A stretch of 33,432 bases of DNA from Clostridia bacterium (GCA_017524445.1 JAFXVP010000071.1:1-33432); one strand, 5' to 3'. Shown: positions 22,960 through 31,726, numbered from the stretch's first letter. Translations and numbers: made by a program. Notes: generated by a model from the letters alone, not told the origin.

Positions 22960-24314
22960 AACCCCTCTCTTTCCCGTTGGACCGCCCAACGCATGATTTT
23001 TCCGCTTGCCGTGCGCGGCAGCGGTTTCTCGTAAAACTCGATTCTTTTGATCTGCTGGTTTCTCGGACGCGCGTCGAGTACCGGACGGATCTTTTCCCAA
23101 ATCGGCGCGGGATCGCGCAGCTCACCCTCCAGAACAAGGATCGGCTGATCGTTGACGAGCAGCACGCAGACCGGCTCGCCGCCGAGTGCTTTTGAAAGCG
23201 CCTGTTCGTATTCGGGCAGATACAGCTTCGTTCCGTCGGACAGCACCAGCATCTCTTTCTTACGGCCGGTCAGGTGCAGTTTACCGTCTTCGTCCAGATA
23301 TCCGAGATCTCCCGTATGCAGCACGCCGTTCTTCAGCACGGCGTCAGTATCCTCCGGATGCCGCCAGTAGCCCTGCATCATGCAGGTAGGCGCTTCGATC
23401 AGCACCTCGCCGTCGTCGGCAATCGTAATCTTGTCATCGGGGCAGACCGTCATTGCGTACGGATCGCCTTCGCCGAGCGACAGCGCGACGCCGGAGCTCG
23501 TTTCGGTCAGTCCGTAGCCGAAGCAGACGCGTGAGTCCGTCGCCTTTGCCGCCTGCAGAACTTCGGGCGGACAGCCGCCCGCGCCGATGAGGATGAGCTT
23601 CAGTTCGGGATTCAGCGCACGGTATTTCAGCAAAAAGCCCAAAAGCGCCGGAACCGCGGAAAGCGCTGTCGGACGGAAGAGCACGCAGTCCTCGTGATAG
23701 TGCCGCTGTCCGCGGGAAAGCGCAACGCACGCGCCGCACGAAAGCCCCCAAAGGAGTCCGCAGACCATGCCGAACACGTGATCGAGCGGCAGCATGCAAA
23801 GGAGCGTATCGGAAGGGGAGAGCGGCAAAAGCGCGCCGCCGTTATATGCGCTGTTCATCAAGGAAGCGTCGGTCAGCACGACCGCCTTTGCGCGGCTTGT
23901 CGTGCCGGAGGTAAAGAACAACAGCGTTCCGGTGCCGCCTTCGGCCGTTTCGACCAAAGCGGGTTCAAGAAGCTCCTTAAGATCGGGATCGCCCCAGAGC
24001 GCGTCAAGCTCCGCTTCGCGTATCTGTTCCGTCAGCACCTCGTCCGCGGCGTTTTCGTTGAGCAGCACGGTGCGGCGTCCGGAAAGCACGGACGCGAAGA
24101 TCTCGGTCACGCAGTCGAACGAGCCGTTCGCAAGAATGCCGTATGCCTGTTTTTTCTCGGCACGCAGCGCATCCGCGCGCTTTGTCACGCGATCGAACAG
24201 TTCGGAATAGGCGCAGGTTTTGACCGCACCGTTTTGTTCATACCGAAGCGCCGGTGCGTCGGGCGTTTGTTCTGCCCAATGAGACAGCAAATCACGGAAT
24301 CCGGAAAAACGCAT
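22956..24314 (-). CDS. AMP-forming acyl-CoA/acyl-ACP synthetase
   Basis: A 452-residue member of the acyl-adenylating superfamily, which activates a carboxylic acid with ATP to an acyl-AMP and transfers it to a thiol. The signature loop is TSGTTSRAKAV (135-145), the A5-type motif is GYGLTETSS, GDLGYLDEDGKL follows, and the catalytic lysine is K439 in TASGKIMRW. It is somewhat short for the family (usually 500 or more), mainly in the N-terminal domain. Coupling to an ACP gene by an ATGA overlap suggests that it loads that carrier, acting as an acyl-ACP synthetase. CGGAGG lies before the ATG. Fatty acid as substrate is an inference from the neighbouring thioesterase. Confidence 0.88.
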   Translation of the reverse strand: MRFSGFRDLLSHWAEQTPDAPALRYEQNGAVKTCAYSELFDRVTKRADALRAEKKQAYGILANGSFDCVTEIFASVLSGRRTVLLNENAADEVLTEQIREAELDALWGDPDLKELLEPALVETAEGGTGTLLFFTSGTTSRAKAVVLTDASLMNSAYNGGALLPLSPSDTLLCMLPLDHVFGMVCGLLWGLSCGACVALSRGQRHYHEDCVLFRPTALSAVPALLGFLLKYRALNPELKLILIGAGGCPPEVLQAAKATDSRVCFGYGLTETSSGVALSLGEGDPYAMTVCPDDKITIADDGEVLIEAPTCMMQGYWRHPEDTDAVLKNGVLHTGDLGYLDEDGKLHLTGRKKEMLVLSDGTKLYLPEYEQALSKALGGEPVCVLLVNDQPILVLEGELRDPAPIWEKIRPVLDARPRNQQIKRIEFYEKPLPRTASGKIMRWAVQREREGL

Positions 24315-24334
24315 AGCATCACCTCCGTATTTTT

Positions 24335-24340
24335 ATTGTA
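24335..24340 (-). promoter_or_regulatory. -10 element of the ligase-ACP-thioesterase unit
   Basis: TACAAT on the - strand about 20 bases upstream of the ligase ATG. No good -35 stands at 17 bases, so activation by a regulator is possible. Confidence 0.45.
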
Positions 24341-24427
24341 CCATATTGTTCCGGCAAAGAAAAGCAATAATATCGCGGATCGGGCGGGAATTTATAAAAA
24401 ATATAGTATAGATAACCGAAAAAGTGC

Positions 24428-24456
24428 GTGCAATTTACGTGGAAGTGTTATATAAT
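24428..24456 (+). promoter_or_regulatory. Promoter of the fatty-acid redox operon
   Basis: A perfect TATAAT at 24451-24456. The -35 position (24428-24433, GTGCAA) is poor, as on the divergent side. The region around 24390-24420 is AT-rich. The start codon lies about 43 bases downstream of the -10. Confidence 0.5.
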
Positions 24457-24498
24457 AATCTTGTTGTGAACATCACAAATATCAGGGAGGACAGAGAA

Positions 24499-25893
24499 AT
24501 GGATAAGAACGTACGAATCTGCATCGTCGGCGGCGGTCCCGCGGGCCTTTCCGCCGGTATGTATCTTGAAAAGAAGGGGTATGAAAACTATACGATCCTC
24601 GAGCGGCTCGACCGCGTCGGCGGCAAGTGCTGGTCCCCGACCTACAACGGACGTCGCTATGAGATGGGCGCGATCATGGGCGTACCGAGCTACTATGCGG
24701 TGCACGACGTCGAGGAATTCTGCGGCATCACACACGACGGCCCGCAGCTCAACCGCAACTACAAGAACAAAGAGGGCAAGGTCATTGAGCCTTTCAACCC
24801 GAAAAAGCTCAGCAACCTTCTGAAGCTTCCGCGTCTTGCCAAGATGAAGAAGCAGGTCAAAAAGCTCGGCGAAATTTTGGAAACTAAGTACAAGGGCTAT
24901 GACGTCAACGGTCACCGCGGCGTTTCCGAAGGCCGCTACGACGGTTTCTCACAGGCGAATGCAAAGCGCGAGCCGGTGAAAGGCGAGAACCCGAACCTCA
25001 AGGATCTCTGCCTCCCGTTCAATGAGTTCTGCAAGCTGAACGGCGTCGAGCTCACCCAGGATATCTGGATCGGGCCGTACACCTCTTTCGGCTACGGCTA
25101 TTTCGATGAGATCCCGGCTGCGTATGTTCTGAAATATCTCGACTTCCAGACCACGATGAACTTTGTCAAGGTCAACCTCTGGACCTGGAAGAACGGCACG
25201 CAGTACATCTGGGAACAGCTGAACGACCATCTGAAGCATCCGGCGCGTCTGAACAGCAAGATCGAAAAGGTCGAGCGTAAGGACGGCAAGGTGTTTGTCA
25301 CTGTCAACGGCAAGGTTGAGGAGTATGACAAGATCATCGTCACCGCGCCGCTGTATATTCCGAACAAGCGTGCAGACGGTCAGGTCGGCATGGTAGATTA
25401 CTTCGACGCGCGCGAGGACGAAAAAGAGCTGTTCAGCAAGATCGATTACGAGCGCTACGACGTGCTCGCAGTCGAGACGAAGCCTGAGGATCATCCGGAG
25501 ATCTCCTACTACGTGTTCGAGAACATGGAAAAGGAGCGCCTCGGACATCTGATGGTCTACTATCGCCGTTGGAAGGATACGAAGGATCAGGTCATCACCA
25601 CTTATGCGCTGAGAAAGCACAAGGATACCAAAGAGATCCCGTACGACGAATGCAAGAAGATGGTTCTCGAAGATCTGAAGATCATGAAGAACCCGGCTTC
25701 GAACGTCGTCAACGAATGGAGCGTTTACTATTTCCCGCATGTCTTCTCGAAGGACTATGCCGCGGGCTGGTATGAAAAGGTCGAGGCAATGCAGGACAAG
25801 TACGATACGTTCTATGCCGGCGAGATCATGAGCTTCGGCGACATGGACGAGACCGCGGAATACTCCCGCGAGCTGGTTGAACGGTTCTTCTGA
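24499..25893 (+). CDS. PUFA (linoleate) isomerase-like flavoprotein
   Basis: A 464-residue FAD protein with the dinucleotide fold GGGPAG at 11-16 and ILERLDRVGGKC at 33-44. It resembles, as I remember that sequence, the Cutibacterium acnes polyunsaturated fatty acid isomerase (PAI). PAI converts linoleic acid to trans-10,cis-12 conjugated linoleic acid by hydride shuttling on FAD. Shared stretches include YEMGAIMGVPSY, ATKYKGYD-like spacing, AAYVLKYLDF, LWTW, YYFPHV and FYAGEIMSFG near the end. Compared with PAI it has an extra segment of about 20-25 residues around 145-170. GGGAGG precedes the ATG at 24499. An isomerase or a related fatty-acid double-bond redox enzyme is likely; the exact product is unknown. 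The next three genes supply electron-transfer parts. Confidence 0.78.
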   Translation: MDKNVRICIVGGGPAGLSAGMYLEKKGYENYTILERLDRVGGKCWSPTYNGRRYEMGAIMGVPSYYAVHDVEEFCGITHDGPQLNRNYKNKEGKVIEPFNPKKLSNLLKLPRLAKMKKQVKKLGEILETKYKGYDVNGHRGVSEGRYDGFSQANAKREPVKGENPNLKDLCLPFNEFCKLNGVELTQDIWIGPYTSFGYGYFDEIPAAYVLKYLDFQTTMNFVKVNLWTWKNGTQYIWEQLNDHLKHPARLNSKIEKVERKDGKVFVTVNGKVEEYDKIIVTAPLYIPNKRADGQVGMVDYFDAREDEKELFSKIDYERYDVLAVETKPEDHPEISYYVFENMEKERLGHLMVYYRRWKDTKDQVITTYALRKHKDTKEIPYDECKKMVLEDLKIMKNPASNVVNEWSVYYFPHVFSKDYAAGWYEKVEAMQDKYDTFYAGEIMSFGDMDETAEYSRELVERFF

Positions 25894-25905
25894 GAATAAC
25901 CTACG

Positions 25906-25928
25906 GAGGGAGCGCAAGCCGCTCCCTC
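25906..25928 (+). other. Intercistronic hairpin
   Basis: GAGGGAGCG (25906-25914) pairs perfectly with CGCTCCCTC (25920-25928) around CAAGC. No T run follows, so it more likely tunes mRNA stability or the ratio of the two flavoproteins than ends transcription. Confidence 0.6.
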
Positions 25929-25950
25929 ATATTTGCGTAAGGAGATCAAA

Positions 25951-27483
25951 ATGAAATTCTACAAAGATCATTATGACGTCATTGTCATCGGCGGCGCACT
26001 TGCGGGGCTTTCGTCCGCGCTGATGCTTGCCGAGAAGGGCAAGGACGTGCTGGTACTCGAGCGCCACAACCTGCCCGGCGGCATTGCGACGAGCTTTGTG
26101 CGCGGCGGCGTCGAGATCGAAGCGGCGCTGCACGAGATGATGAGCATCGGTCCCGAGGGCAACCGCCTGAAGGTCGGCAAATTCCTCGAAGACATGGGCG
26201 TGAAGATCGACTGGCTTAAGGTGCCCGAAGCGTATCACGCAAGCCTGCCCGGGCTTGAGGTGACGCTGCATCCGGGGCTCGAGACGTTTGCAAAGGAAGT
26301 GGACGCCGTCGTTCCCGGCACGTATGAACAGGTCCTGAAGCTATTAAACCTCTGCCATACGGTGTTCGACTCGGTCAACGAGCTGTCGATCCATCCGATG
26401 AGCAAGGTGCAGATGCTTTTGAAGCATGAGGCGTTCGTCAAGACGGCGGGCTATTCCACGCAGGAGGTCATCGACACGTTCGACCTCCCGCAGAAGGCGC
26501 AGGATCTTTTAGCGCCGTACTGGATCTACGTCGGCACCGGTTTTCGGACGTTGCCGTTTACGATCTATGCGGTGCTGATGGCGGACTACATCGGCTACGG
26601 CTCCTACATTCCGCGCAAGTTCAGCCACGAGATGAGCGTCAAGATGGCGGAGCGCGCCGAAGAAATGGGCGTACAGATCGAATACAGACAGCATGTCGAA
26701 AAGATCTTAGTCAAGGACGGCAAGGTCTACGGCGTGCGCACCGCGCGCGGCGACGAGATCCACGCGGACTACGTCATCTCTGCGGCGTATCCGAACAAGG
26801 TCTATACCTCGATGATCGAGCCGCTTTCCGAGGTTCCCGAAAAGGCGATCAGGATGGTCAACGGTCGTCGGCTGAGTTTGACGGCGTTTTCGGTCATCAT
26901 GATCCTCGACAAATCCGCCGAGGAGCTTGGTATTCACGATTACAGCGTCTTCCGCGGCGATTCGATGGACACCGAAGCGCTGTACGAGGATCTTGCGGGG
27001 CTCGGACCGTATCGCTATCTCACCTGCATCTGCCATAACTACGCAAACCCTGACGCAACGCCGGAGGGCACATGCTCGTTCTCGATCACGACGCTGCCGC
27101 GCGTGGACGGCTGGAAGACCGTTTCCGCCGACGATTACGACCGCGTCAAGCACGCCGTCGCAAAGCAGATGATCGACGATATGTCGAAGTATTACGGCGT
27201 GAATCTCCTCGATCACGTGCTGGAGATCGTCATCGAAACGCCGATGACCGTCGCGCACTACACCGGCATGTGGAACGGCTGCATCTACGGCTACGCGCAC
27301 ACGATGGAGGACCACATCGTCGCGCGGCTGCAGACCGCCGAGGAGGAGAAGTTCATCGAAGGGCTTGAGTTCGCCGGCGCGCATCAGATCTCCGGCGACG
27401 GCATGGGACCGGCGGTCACGAACGGCAGAAAGGCCGCAAAGAACGTGCTGGATGATATGAAGAAAAAGGAGGCGGCAAAATGA
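25951..27483 (+). CDS. Phytoene-desaturase-like FAD oxidoreductase
   Basis: A 510-residue flavoprotein of the COG1233 (phytoene desaturase/carotenoid isomerase, CrtI-like) superfamily. The FAD fold is at 13-20 (IGGALAGL), then LERHNLPGGIATSF, and a C-terminal FAD-contact GDGMGPAVTNGRKAAKNVL. Members act on long hydrophobic polyenes by desaturation, saturation or isomerisation, which suits a fatty-acid partner enzyme. No carotenoid biosynthesis gene is near, so carotenoids are an unlikely substrate. The ATG at 25951 has AAGGAG before it. The TTG at 25933 would place that site inside the gene. The stop overlaps the next start as ATGA. I infer a double-bond reductase or isomerase acting with the upstream PAI-like protein. 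Confidence 0.8.
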   Translation: MKFYKDHYDVIVIGGALAGLSSALMLAEKGKDVLVLERHNLPGGIATSFVRGGVEIEAALHEMMSIGPEGNRLKVGKFLEDMGVKIDWLKVPEAYHASLPGLEVTLHPGLETFAKEVDAVVPGTYEQVLKLLNLCHTVFDSVNELSIHPMSKVQMLLKHEAFVKTAGYSTQEVIDTFDLPQKAQDLLAPYWIYVGTGFRTLPFTIYAVLMADYIGYGSYIPRKFSHEMSVKMAERAEEMGVQIEYRQHVEKILVKDGKVYGVRTARGDEIHADYVISAAYPNKVYTSMIEPLSEVPEKAIRMVNGRRLSLTAFSVIMILDKSAEELGIHDYSVFRGDSMDTEALYEDLAGLGPYRYLTCICHNYANPDATPEGTCSFSITTLPRVDGWKTVSADDYDRVKHAVAKQMIDDMSKYYGVNLLDHVLEIVIETPMTVAHYTGMWNGCIYGYAHTMEDHIVARLQTAEEEKFIEGLEFAGAHQISGDGMGPAVTNGRKAAKNVLDDMKKKEAAK

Positions 27484-28664
27484 AGGTCAAGGGATTTTTG
27501 AAGGACGTCGGCGGCGCGTCGCGCGTCACCAAAGCGCGTCTTGAAGCATTCGCGTCCGCTTCCGCAGTACCCGAAAAGGTCGATCCGATCGGAAACGTCG
27601 CGAGGGAATGGCATCCCGGCAAGCTGGACCTTGTCGTCAAGGACATCCGCACCGCAAGCCCGACCGCAAAGACCGTGCGGTTTGAAAAGGTCGGCGGGGG
27701 AAAGCTGCCGCCGTTCTATGCGGGACAATTCGTCGCGCTCGATTTTTTGATCGATGGCAAGATCGTTTCCCGTCCGTACTCCATCTCATCCGCGCCGTTC
27801 GAAGCGCGAAAGGATCCGGGATACATCGAAATCACCGTGCGCCGCAGCAAGGGCGACGGCTTTATTGCCGATTTCGTGAACGACGGGTTGAAGGTCGGCA
27901 CCGTGCTCAAGGGCAATATCGGGCTCGGACAGTTCTATTACGAGCCGCTTCGCGACGCACACCATATCATGGCATTGGCGGGCGGCGTCGGCATCACGCC
28001 GTTCGCTTCCATGGCAAAAGAGATCGCAAACGGCACGATGGACGCGGAGCTGACGATCCTCTACGGCTCGGTCGCGTCGAACGACATCATTCTGAAGGAC
28101 GAGCTCGCCGCGCTCGAAAGCGACCGCGTGCACGTCGTCAACGTGCTCTCCGGCGACGAGCCGGACTGGACGGGCGAACGCGGCTTCCTTTCCGCGGAGC
28201 TCATTAAAAAGTACAGCAAAGGTGATACGTCGTACTTCATCTGCGGTCCGCAGGTCATGTACAGATTCCTGCGCGAGGAGATCAAAAAGCTCGACGTGCC
28301 CGCGCGGCGCGTGCGCTTCGAGGTCTTCGGTCAGGCAAAGGACATCACGACGTTTGCGGGCTACCCGGTCGAAAAGAAGGACGAGACCTATACGATCACC
28401 GTCATGCGCGGCATCCATAAGGACGAGATCCCGGCAAAGGCGACGGAATCGCTCGTCGTCGCGCTGGAGCGCGCGGGCATTCGCATCGAAACGGCTTGCC
28501 GCAGCGGCGAATGCGGTTTCTGCCGCACGAAGGTATTGAAGGGCGAATATTACGTCTGCCCCGAAAACGACGGCAGACGCGCGGCGGACAAGGATTTCAA
28601 CTATGTCCACGCCTGCGCCGCGTATCCGCTTTCCGACATGACGATCAAAATTCCGATCGAGTAA
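27480..28664 (+). CDS. Ferredoxin-NAD(P) reductase with 2Fe-2S domain
   Basis: A 394-residue electron-transfer protein. After an N-terminal segment of about 50 residues comes an FNR-type FAD domain (R98-P-Y-S, ISSAP), then an NAD(P)-binding domain (GGVGITPF from 168, YFICGPQVMY). A C-terminal plant-type 2Fe-2S ferredoxin domain follows with C340-x4-C345-x2-C348 and C379. This is the layout of the reductase components of oxygenases and of flavohaemoprotein-like reductases. In this anaerobic-looking operon it would pass electrons from NAD(P)H to the flavoproteins. The ATGA overlap with the upstream gene implies coupled translation. It is followed by the 940-residue protein after 9 bases. Confidence 0.9.
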   Translation: MKVKGFLKDVGGASRVTKARLEAFASASAVPEKVDPIGNVAREWHPGKLDLVVKDIRTASPTAKTVRFEKVGGGKLPPFYAGQFVALDFLIDGKIVSRPYSISSAPFEARKDPGYIEITVRRSKGDGFIADFVNDGLKVGTVLKGNIGLGQFYYEPLRDAHHIMALAGGVGITPFASMAKEIANGTMDAELTILYGSVASNDIILKDELAALESDRVHVVNVLSGDEPDWTGERGFLSAELIKKYSKGDTSYFICGPQVMYRFLREEIKKLDVPARRVRFEVFGQAKDITTFAGYPVEKKDETYTITVMRGIHKDEIPAKATESLVVALERAGIRIETACRSGECGFCRTKVLKGEYYVCPENDGRRAADKDFNYVHACAAYPLSDMTIKIPIE

Positions 28665-28673
28665 GGAGCAGCC

Positions 28674-31496
28674 ATGGTCAAAGAAGTCAATCCGAAGATC
28701 CACGTCAATGAGAAGGATTATCCAGTCGACGCGCATCATTGCGACGATCCCGAAAAGGCAAAGCTCGTCAAAAAGCTTGCGCTTCTGATTACGGACAACA
28801 TCCCGAGAAAGCTTCCCGGCGGCATGAAGGAAAACCACATGGATTTCTGGATCCTCGACCGTCTTCTGACGAAGGACGAGATCAAGTTCATGCTGAGCTT
28901 CAAAAAGCGCCGCGTGGGGCTGACGACCAAGGAGATCGCCGAACGCAACAACATGAGCGAGGCGGACGCGCAGAAGGTCATCGATCATCTGATCTGGATC
29001 GGCATCCTCGAACAGAACCGCGACAATGCGGATCAGCACATCCAGTATATGATCCCGAAGTGGGTCGTGGGCTCGGGCGAATACATGGTCGAGCATAAAA
29101 CGCTCGCGGACGAACATCCGGAGGTCGCGACGATGTTCAACCTCGCGCCGCAGGAGCCGCTGGAGCTCGCGGCAAAGCTCGTTCCTCCGGGCGGCGCGGG
29201 CATCGGCATGCACGTCATTCCGGTCGAAAAGGCGATCGATACGACGAGCACAAGCGTATCCGTCGAGCATCTTTCGCACTGGCTGCAGAAGTACGACAAG
29301 TTCTGCTCGATGGTCTGCGCGTGCCGCAAGGCGCAGCGCATCCGCGGCGAGGGCGTCGGCGACATCGAGGGGCATATGTGCATCGGCGTTGGCGATATCG
29401 CGGAGTTTCTGGTCGAGACCGGCAAGGACGCGCGCTACATCACGCGTGAAGAGGCGATGGAGATCATAGAGCGCGCCGAACGCAAGGGCTACGTGCATCA
29501 GATTACCAACCTCGACGGTCCGAACCGCATCGTCGGTATCTGCAACTGTTCGCCCGGAAGCTGCTACGGTCTAAGAACCTCCCAGCTTTTCAACACGCCG
29601 AACATGTCGCGCTCAGCGTATCGCGCGCACGTCGACAAGTCTAAGTGCGTCGCGTGCGGCAAGTGCGTCGAGGTTTGTCCGGCAGGCGCTGCAAAGCTCG
29701 GTCAGAAGCTCTGCAAGGCGGACGGTTCGCGGGTGAAATACCCGATGCACGAGCTGCCGGACGATCACGTCTGGGGCGAGGATAAGTGGGACCGCGACTA
29801 TCGCGACCACAACAAGATCAACTGTTACGATACCGGCACGTCCCCGTGCAAGACCGCCTGCCCGGCGCATATCGCGGTGCAGGGCTATATCAAAATGGCG
29901 TCCGAAGGCAGATATGCCGAAGCGGTGAAATTGATCCGGCAGGACAACCCGTTTCCGGCGGTCTGCGGCGCGGTCTGCAACCGCCGCTGCGAGGATCGCT
30001 GCACGCGCGGCACGATCGACAAGCCGGTCGCGATCGACGAGATCAAGAAGTTTCTCGCGCAGTGGGAATTGGATCATCCGGAGAATTTCACCGAGATCTG
30101 CGAAAACGGCGAGGGCAATCAATGGACGGACTATCCGATCGCCGTCATCGGCGCGGGTCCCGCGGGACTTTCCGCGGCGTACTGGCTCAGAAAAGAGGGC
30201 TATCCGGTCACGGTGTTCGAAAAGGAAAGCCGCCCGGGCGGCATGCTCCTGAACGGCATTCCGAGCTTCCGTCTTGAAAAGGACGTGCTTGAAAAGGAGA
30301 TCGAAATCGTAAAGCTGATGGGCGCCGAGTTCCGCTGCGGCGTCGAGGTCGGCAAGGACGTTACGCTTGACGAGCTCAGAAAACAAGGCTTTAAGGCGTT
30401 CTATATCGCGATCGGTCTGCAGGGCGGAAGAACCGCCGGCGTGCCCGGCGAGGACGGCGAGGGCGTCGAATCCGGCGTCGCGTTTTTGAAGCGCGTGAAT
30501 CAAAACGGCAAGGAAACGCTCTCAGGCGACGTCGTGGTCGTCGGCGGCGGCAACGTCGCGGCGGACGTCGCAAGGACCGCGCTGCGCGCAGCGACAGGCA
30601 AGGTCACGATGCTTTGTCTGGAGCAACGCGCGGAAATGCCCGCGGCAAAGGACGAGGTCGAGGAGGTCCTTGAAGAGGGCATTGCGATCGAAAACGGCTG
30701 GGGTCCCAAGGAGGTCCTGCGCGACGATGCGGGCAAGGTCACCGGCGTCGTGTTCAAGCGCTGCACGCGCGTCTTTGATGAGGAGCACCGGTTCAGCCCG
30801 ACCTACGACGAAAACGACACGATGACCGTTCTGTGCAGTAACGTCCTGATGGCGATCGGTCAGAGCGCCGAATGGGGCAAGCTTCTCGAAGGCAGCAAGG
30901 TCGAAGTCAGAAGAAACGGCACGGCGGTCGCCGATCCGGTCACGCTGCAGACCGCGGAGCCCGATATCTTTGTTGGCGGCGACATCTTCCACGGCGCGAG
31001 GTTCGCGATCGACGCGATCGCGGACGGGCGCGAGGGCATGGTCTCGATCAACCGCTTCGTGCATCCCGGTCAGTCGCTGACGATCGGCAGAGATCGCAAG
31101 GAATTCATCGAATTCGACCGTGACGACATCACGCGACCCGATTCGTTCGACAATTCGCCGCGGCAGCGTCCGGGCTTCAAGCCGGGCGAGGCGCGCGCGA
31201 CGTTTGCGGATCTGCGCCTGCCGCTCACCGAGGAGCAGGTCAAGGTCGAAGCAAGCCGCTGCCTCGGCTGCGGCGCAACGACGGTCGATCTCAACAAGTG
31301 CATCGGCTGCGGCCTTTGCACCACGCGCTGCGAATTCGACGCGATCCATCTTTCCCGCGATCTGCCCGCCGCAAGCGACATGCACACCGCGGAGGAAATG
31401 ATGAAGCTTGTCGGGCCGTACGCCTTAAAGCGCATGGGCAAGATCGTCAAGCGCAAGATCACGGGCAAATCAGACTATCCGACCGAACAGGAATAA
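28674..31496 (+). CDS. Multidomain Fe-S/FAD pyridine nucleotide oxidoreductase
   Basis: A 940-residue mosaic. Residues about 1-190 include a winged-helix-like stretch (LTTKEIAERNNMS...HLIWIGILEQ). Residues 211-297 hold two unusual Cys groups, C211-x3-C215-x-C217 and C290-x-C292-x4-C297. A 4Fe-4S ferredoxin motif is at C325/C328/C331/C335. From about 390 it is GltD-like: Cys pairs beginning C392-x3-C396, the FAD fold GAGPAG at 493-498, and the NAD(P) fold GGGNVAADVA near 624. The C-terminus has C863-x2-C866 and a second ferredoxin motif, C876/C879/C882/C886. The GltD-like core is known from glutamate synthase and from NADH-dependent ferredoxin:NADP+ reductase, where it routes electrons between pyridine nucleotides and Fe-S clusters. 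It is the last gene of the redox operon and probably its electron hub. Confidence 0.85.
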   Translation: MVKEVNPKIHVNEKDYPVDAHHCDDPEKAKLVKKLALLITDNIPRKLPGGMKENHMDFWILDRLLTKDEIKFMLSFKKRRVGLTTKEIAERNNMSEADAQKVIDHLIWIGILEQNRDNADQHIQYMIPKWVVGSGEYMVEHKTLADEHPEVATMFNLAPQEPLELAAKLVPPGGAGIGMHVIPVEKAIDTTSTSVSVEHLSHWLQKYDKFCSMVCACRKAQRIRGEGVGDIEGHMCIGVGDIAEFLVETGKDARYITREEAMEIIERAERKGYVHQITNLDGPNRIVGICNCSPGSCYGLRTSQLFNTPNMSRSAYRAHVDKSKCVACGKCVEVCPAGAAKLGQKLCKADGSRVKYPMHELPDDHVWGEDKWDRDYRDHNKINCYDTGTSPCKTACPAHIAVQGYIKMASEGRYAEAVKLIRQDNPFPAVCGAVCNRRCEDRCTRGTIDKPVAIDEIKKFLAQWELDHPENFTEICENGEGNQWTDYPIAVIGAGPAGLSAAYWLRKEGYPVTVFEKESRPGGMLLNGIPSFRLEKDVLEKEIEIVKLMGAEFRCGVEVGKDVTLDELRKQGFKAFYIAIGLQGGRTAGVPGEDGEGVESGVAFLKRVNQNGKETLSGDVVVVGGGNVAADVARTALRAATGKVTMLCLEQRAEMPAAKDEVEEVLEEGIAIENGWGPKEVLRDDAGKVTGVVFKRCTRVFDEEHRFSPTYDENDTMTVLCSNVLMAIGQSAEWGKLLEGSKVEVRRNGTAVADPVTLQTAEPDIFVGGDIFHGARFAIDAIADGREGMVSINRFVHPGQSLTIGRDRKEFIEFDRDDITRPDSFDNSPRQRPGFKPGEARATFADLRLPLTEEQVKVEASRCLGCGATTVDLNKCIGCGLCTTRCEFDAIHLSRDLPAASDMHTAEEMMKLVGPYALKRMGKIVKRKITGKSDYPTEQE

Positions 31497-31528
31497 GCGG
31501 ACAGTCGGATGGAGCTTTCAACAGGATC

Positions 31529-31560
31529 AAACAGCACGGCAGGTTATGCCGTGCTGTTTT
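31529..31560 (+). terminator. Terminator of the fatty-acid redox operon
   Basis: Bases 31529-31541 pair perfectly with 31547-31559 (13 bp) around GGTTA, and the stem ends in TTTT. The core stem AACAGCACGG is the same as in the terminator at 16771-16799. Confidence 0.88.
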
Positions 31561-31684
31561 CCGGTGACGGCGCTTGTTCAATTGCTGCCGCAGGATCATT
31601 GACAGAGGGATCACGTTTTCGGGCAGCTTTTTCGGGTTTCGTTATAACACGGCTGTTTTGCGGTTCCGATTTGCCGATCATTGA

Positions 31685-31713
31685 TTTACAAATCCGTTTC
31701 ATTATGATATAAT
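31685..31713 (+). promoter_or_regulatory. Promoter of the unknown protein-kinase operon
   Basis: TTTACA (31685-31690), a 17-base spacer and a perfect TATAAT (31708-31713). The 31497-31745 gap otherwise holds the upstream terminator and the palindrome below. Confidence 0.75.
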
Positions 31714-31726
31714 CAATATATTGATT
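31711..31726. promoter_or_regulatory. Perfect 16-bp palindrome over the start site
   Basis: AATCAATA followed by TATTGATT forms a perfect inverted repeat that overlaps the last half of the -10 element and the expected transcription start. A dimeric protein bound here would block transcription, so a repressor operator is likely. Confidence 0.5.

Noticed and set aside
25951..27483. Carotenoid biosynthesis gene
   Set aside because: The superfamily fits, but no phytoene synthase or other carotenoid gene is nearby and the operon partners point to fatty acids.
27786..29498. Long - strand open frame (570 codons) opposite the reductase and the 940-residue protein
   Set aside because: It is a shadow of two genes with clear cofactor motifs; its composition is repetitive and it has no sensible start site.
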